A DNA stretch of 64,000 nucleotides, from assembly GCF_002954665.1 (NCBI RefSeq), contig NZ_MSCM01000001.1, positions 633,761 to 697,760 of the forward strand. Reading direction: 5' to 3'. Source of the DNA: Polaribacter glomeratus (GTDB taxonomy: Bacteria > Bacteroidota > Bacteroidia > Flavobacteriales > Flavobacteriaceae). A program made the translations under genes and the position numbers. The notes under the pieces are model-generated. The model did no database searches. It was not told where the DNA came from and was given only the letters and a program-made list of their open reading frames with translations. This document shows, piece by piece, positions 63,910 to 64,000 of this stretch (its first letter is position 1; each line of letters opens with the position of its first letter).

Positions 63910-64000
63910 ATGATTATTGATGCTAGAAAAAGAGTAAATATTAGTCTTGGAATTTTTGTGGAAATAGTATTAAAACCACATCAACGAACAGGAGAACTAA
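63910..64000 (+). CDS. YwbE family protein (3' partial)
   Basis: The frame runs off the right edge after 30 residues. RKRVNISLGIFVEIVLKPHQ followed by RTGEL matches the start of the YwbE (DUF2196) family, whose members are about 65 residues with a KDQRTGKL motif. Function unknown. The ATG at 63905 is followed at once by a stop, so 63910 is the start. Confidence 0.75.
   Translation, partial: MIIDARKRVNISLGIFVEIVLKPHQRTGEL

Noticed and set aside
1..64000. CRISPR arrays, tRNA or rRNA genes, insertion sequences
   Set aside because: No regularly spaced repeats, no cloverleaf with tRNA consensus loops, no rRNA-like stretch and no transposase were seen by eye; a covariance-model scan was not possible.

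Overview
The window looks like chromosomal DNA of a marine flavobacterium (Flavobacteriaceae, of the Polaribacter or Formosa kind). The evidence is very low GC, A-rich start regions without clear Shine-Dalgarno sites, TANNTTTG-type -7 promoter elements, many lipoproteins, type IX secretion (T9SS) C-terminal sorting domains, a TonB-dependent receptor and a large beta-1,3-glucan (laminarin) utilisation locus. Species assignment is inference.

Positions 1-22.5 kb are the downstream part of a laminarin utilisation locus. It opens inside a surface glycan-binding protein with two tandem CBM4/9-like repeats, followed by a PKD-type lipoprotein and a strong terminator. SusC and SusD are not in the window and presumably lie to the left. 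A second operon of ten closely spaced genes (2421-20806) encodes: a clan GH-A enzyme with a long beta-rich, probably outer-membrane-barrel C-terminus; two paralogous glucan-binding lipoproteins; a GH16 laminarinase lipoprotein; a cytoplasmic GH149-type beta-1,3-oligoglucan phosphorylase; a GH3 beta-glucosidase; a GH17 lipoprotein; a GH30 lipoprotein; a sugar symporter fused to a GH17 domain; and a free cytoplasmic GH17. A separate unit (21130-22437) makes a T9SS-secreted glucan-binding protein. These genes suggest a route of surface binding and cleavage, debranching, periplasmic trimming, import, then hydrolysis and phosphorolysis in the cytoplasm. A 16-bp box with matching promoter geometry precedes both the ten-gene operon and the T9SS protein.

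Positions 22.5-39.5 kb are mostly household and conserved genes: DUF255 thioredoxin-like lipoprotein, DUF4369 lipoprotein, DUF819 membrane protein, a sortilin/BNR-repeat exported protein, a HerA-like ATPase, a cupin, YitT, FolD, a GT-C glycosyltransferase, Ffh, two tandem four-helix membrane proteins and a DinB-fold protein. A cloverleaf-like intergenic repeat lies at 32854-32946.

Positions 39.6-45.8 kb hold an unusual six-gene minus-strand cluster: a T9SS-sorted protein, an outer-membrane barrel, three fibre- or collar-like secreted proteins that share modules, and a beta-helix-like protein. I read it as a candidate surface-fibre or adhesin locus.

Positions 46-64 kb contain a YfcC transporter, MsrB, an M48 peptidase, an Atg22-like MFS protein, a CDP-alcohol phosphatidyltransferase, a probable metal-uptake group (lipoprotein, TonB receptor, His/Cys-rich small protein, TerC), PurB, a gene next to purB broken by two compensating frameshifts, a MORN/YwqK protein, MnmA, a T9SS subtilase, a nitronate monooxygenase-like enzyme, a tandem pair of cold-shock genes and the start of a YwbE-family gene. 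I saw no rRNA, tRNA, CRISPR array, transposase or prophage.
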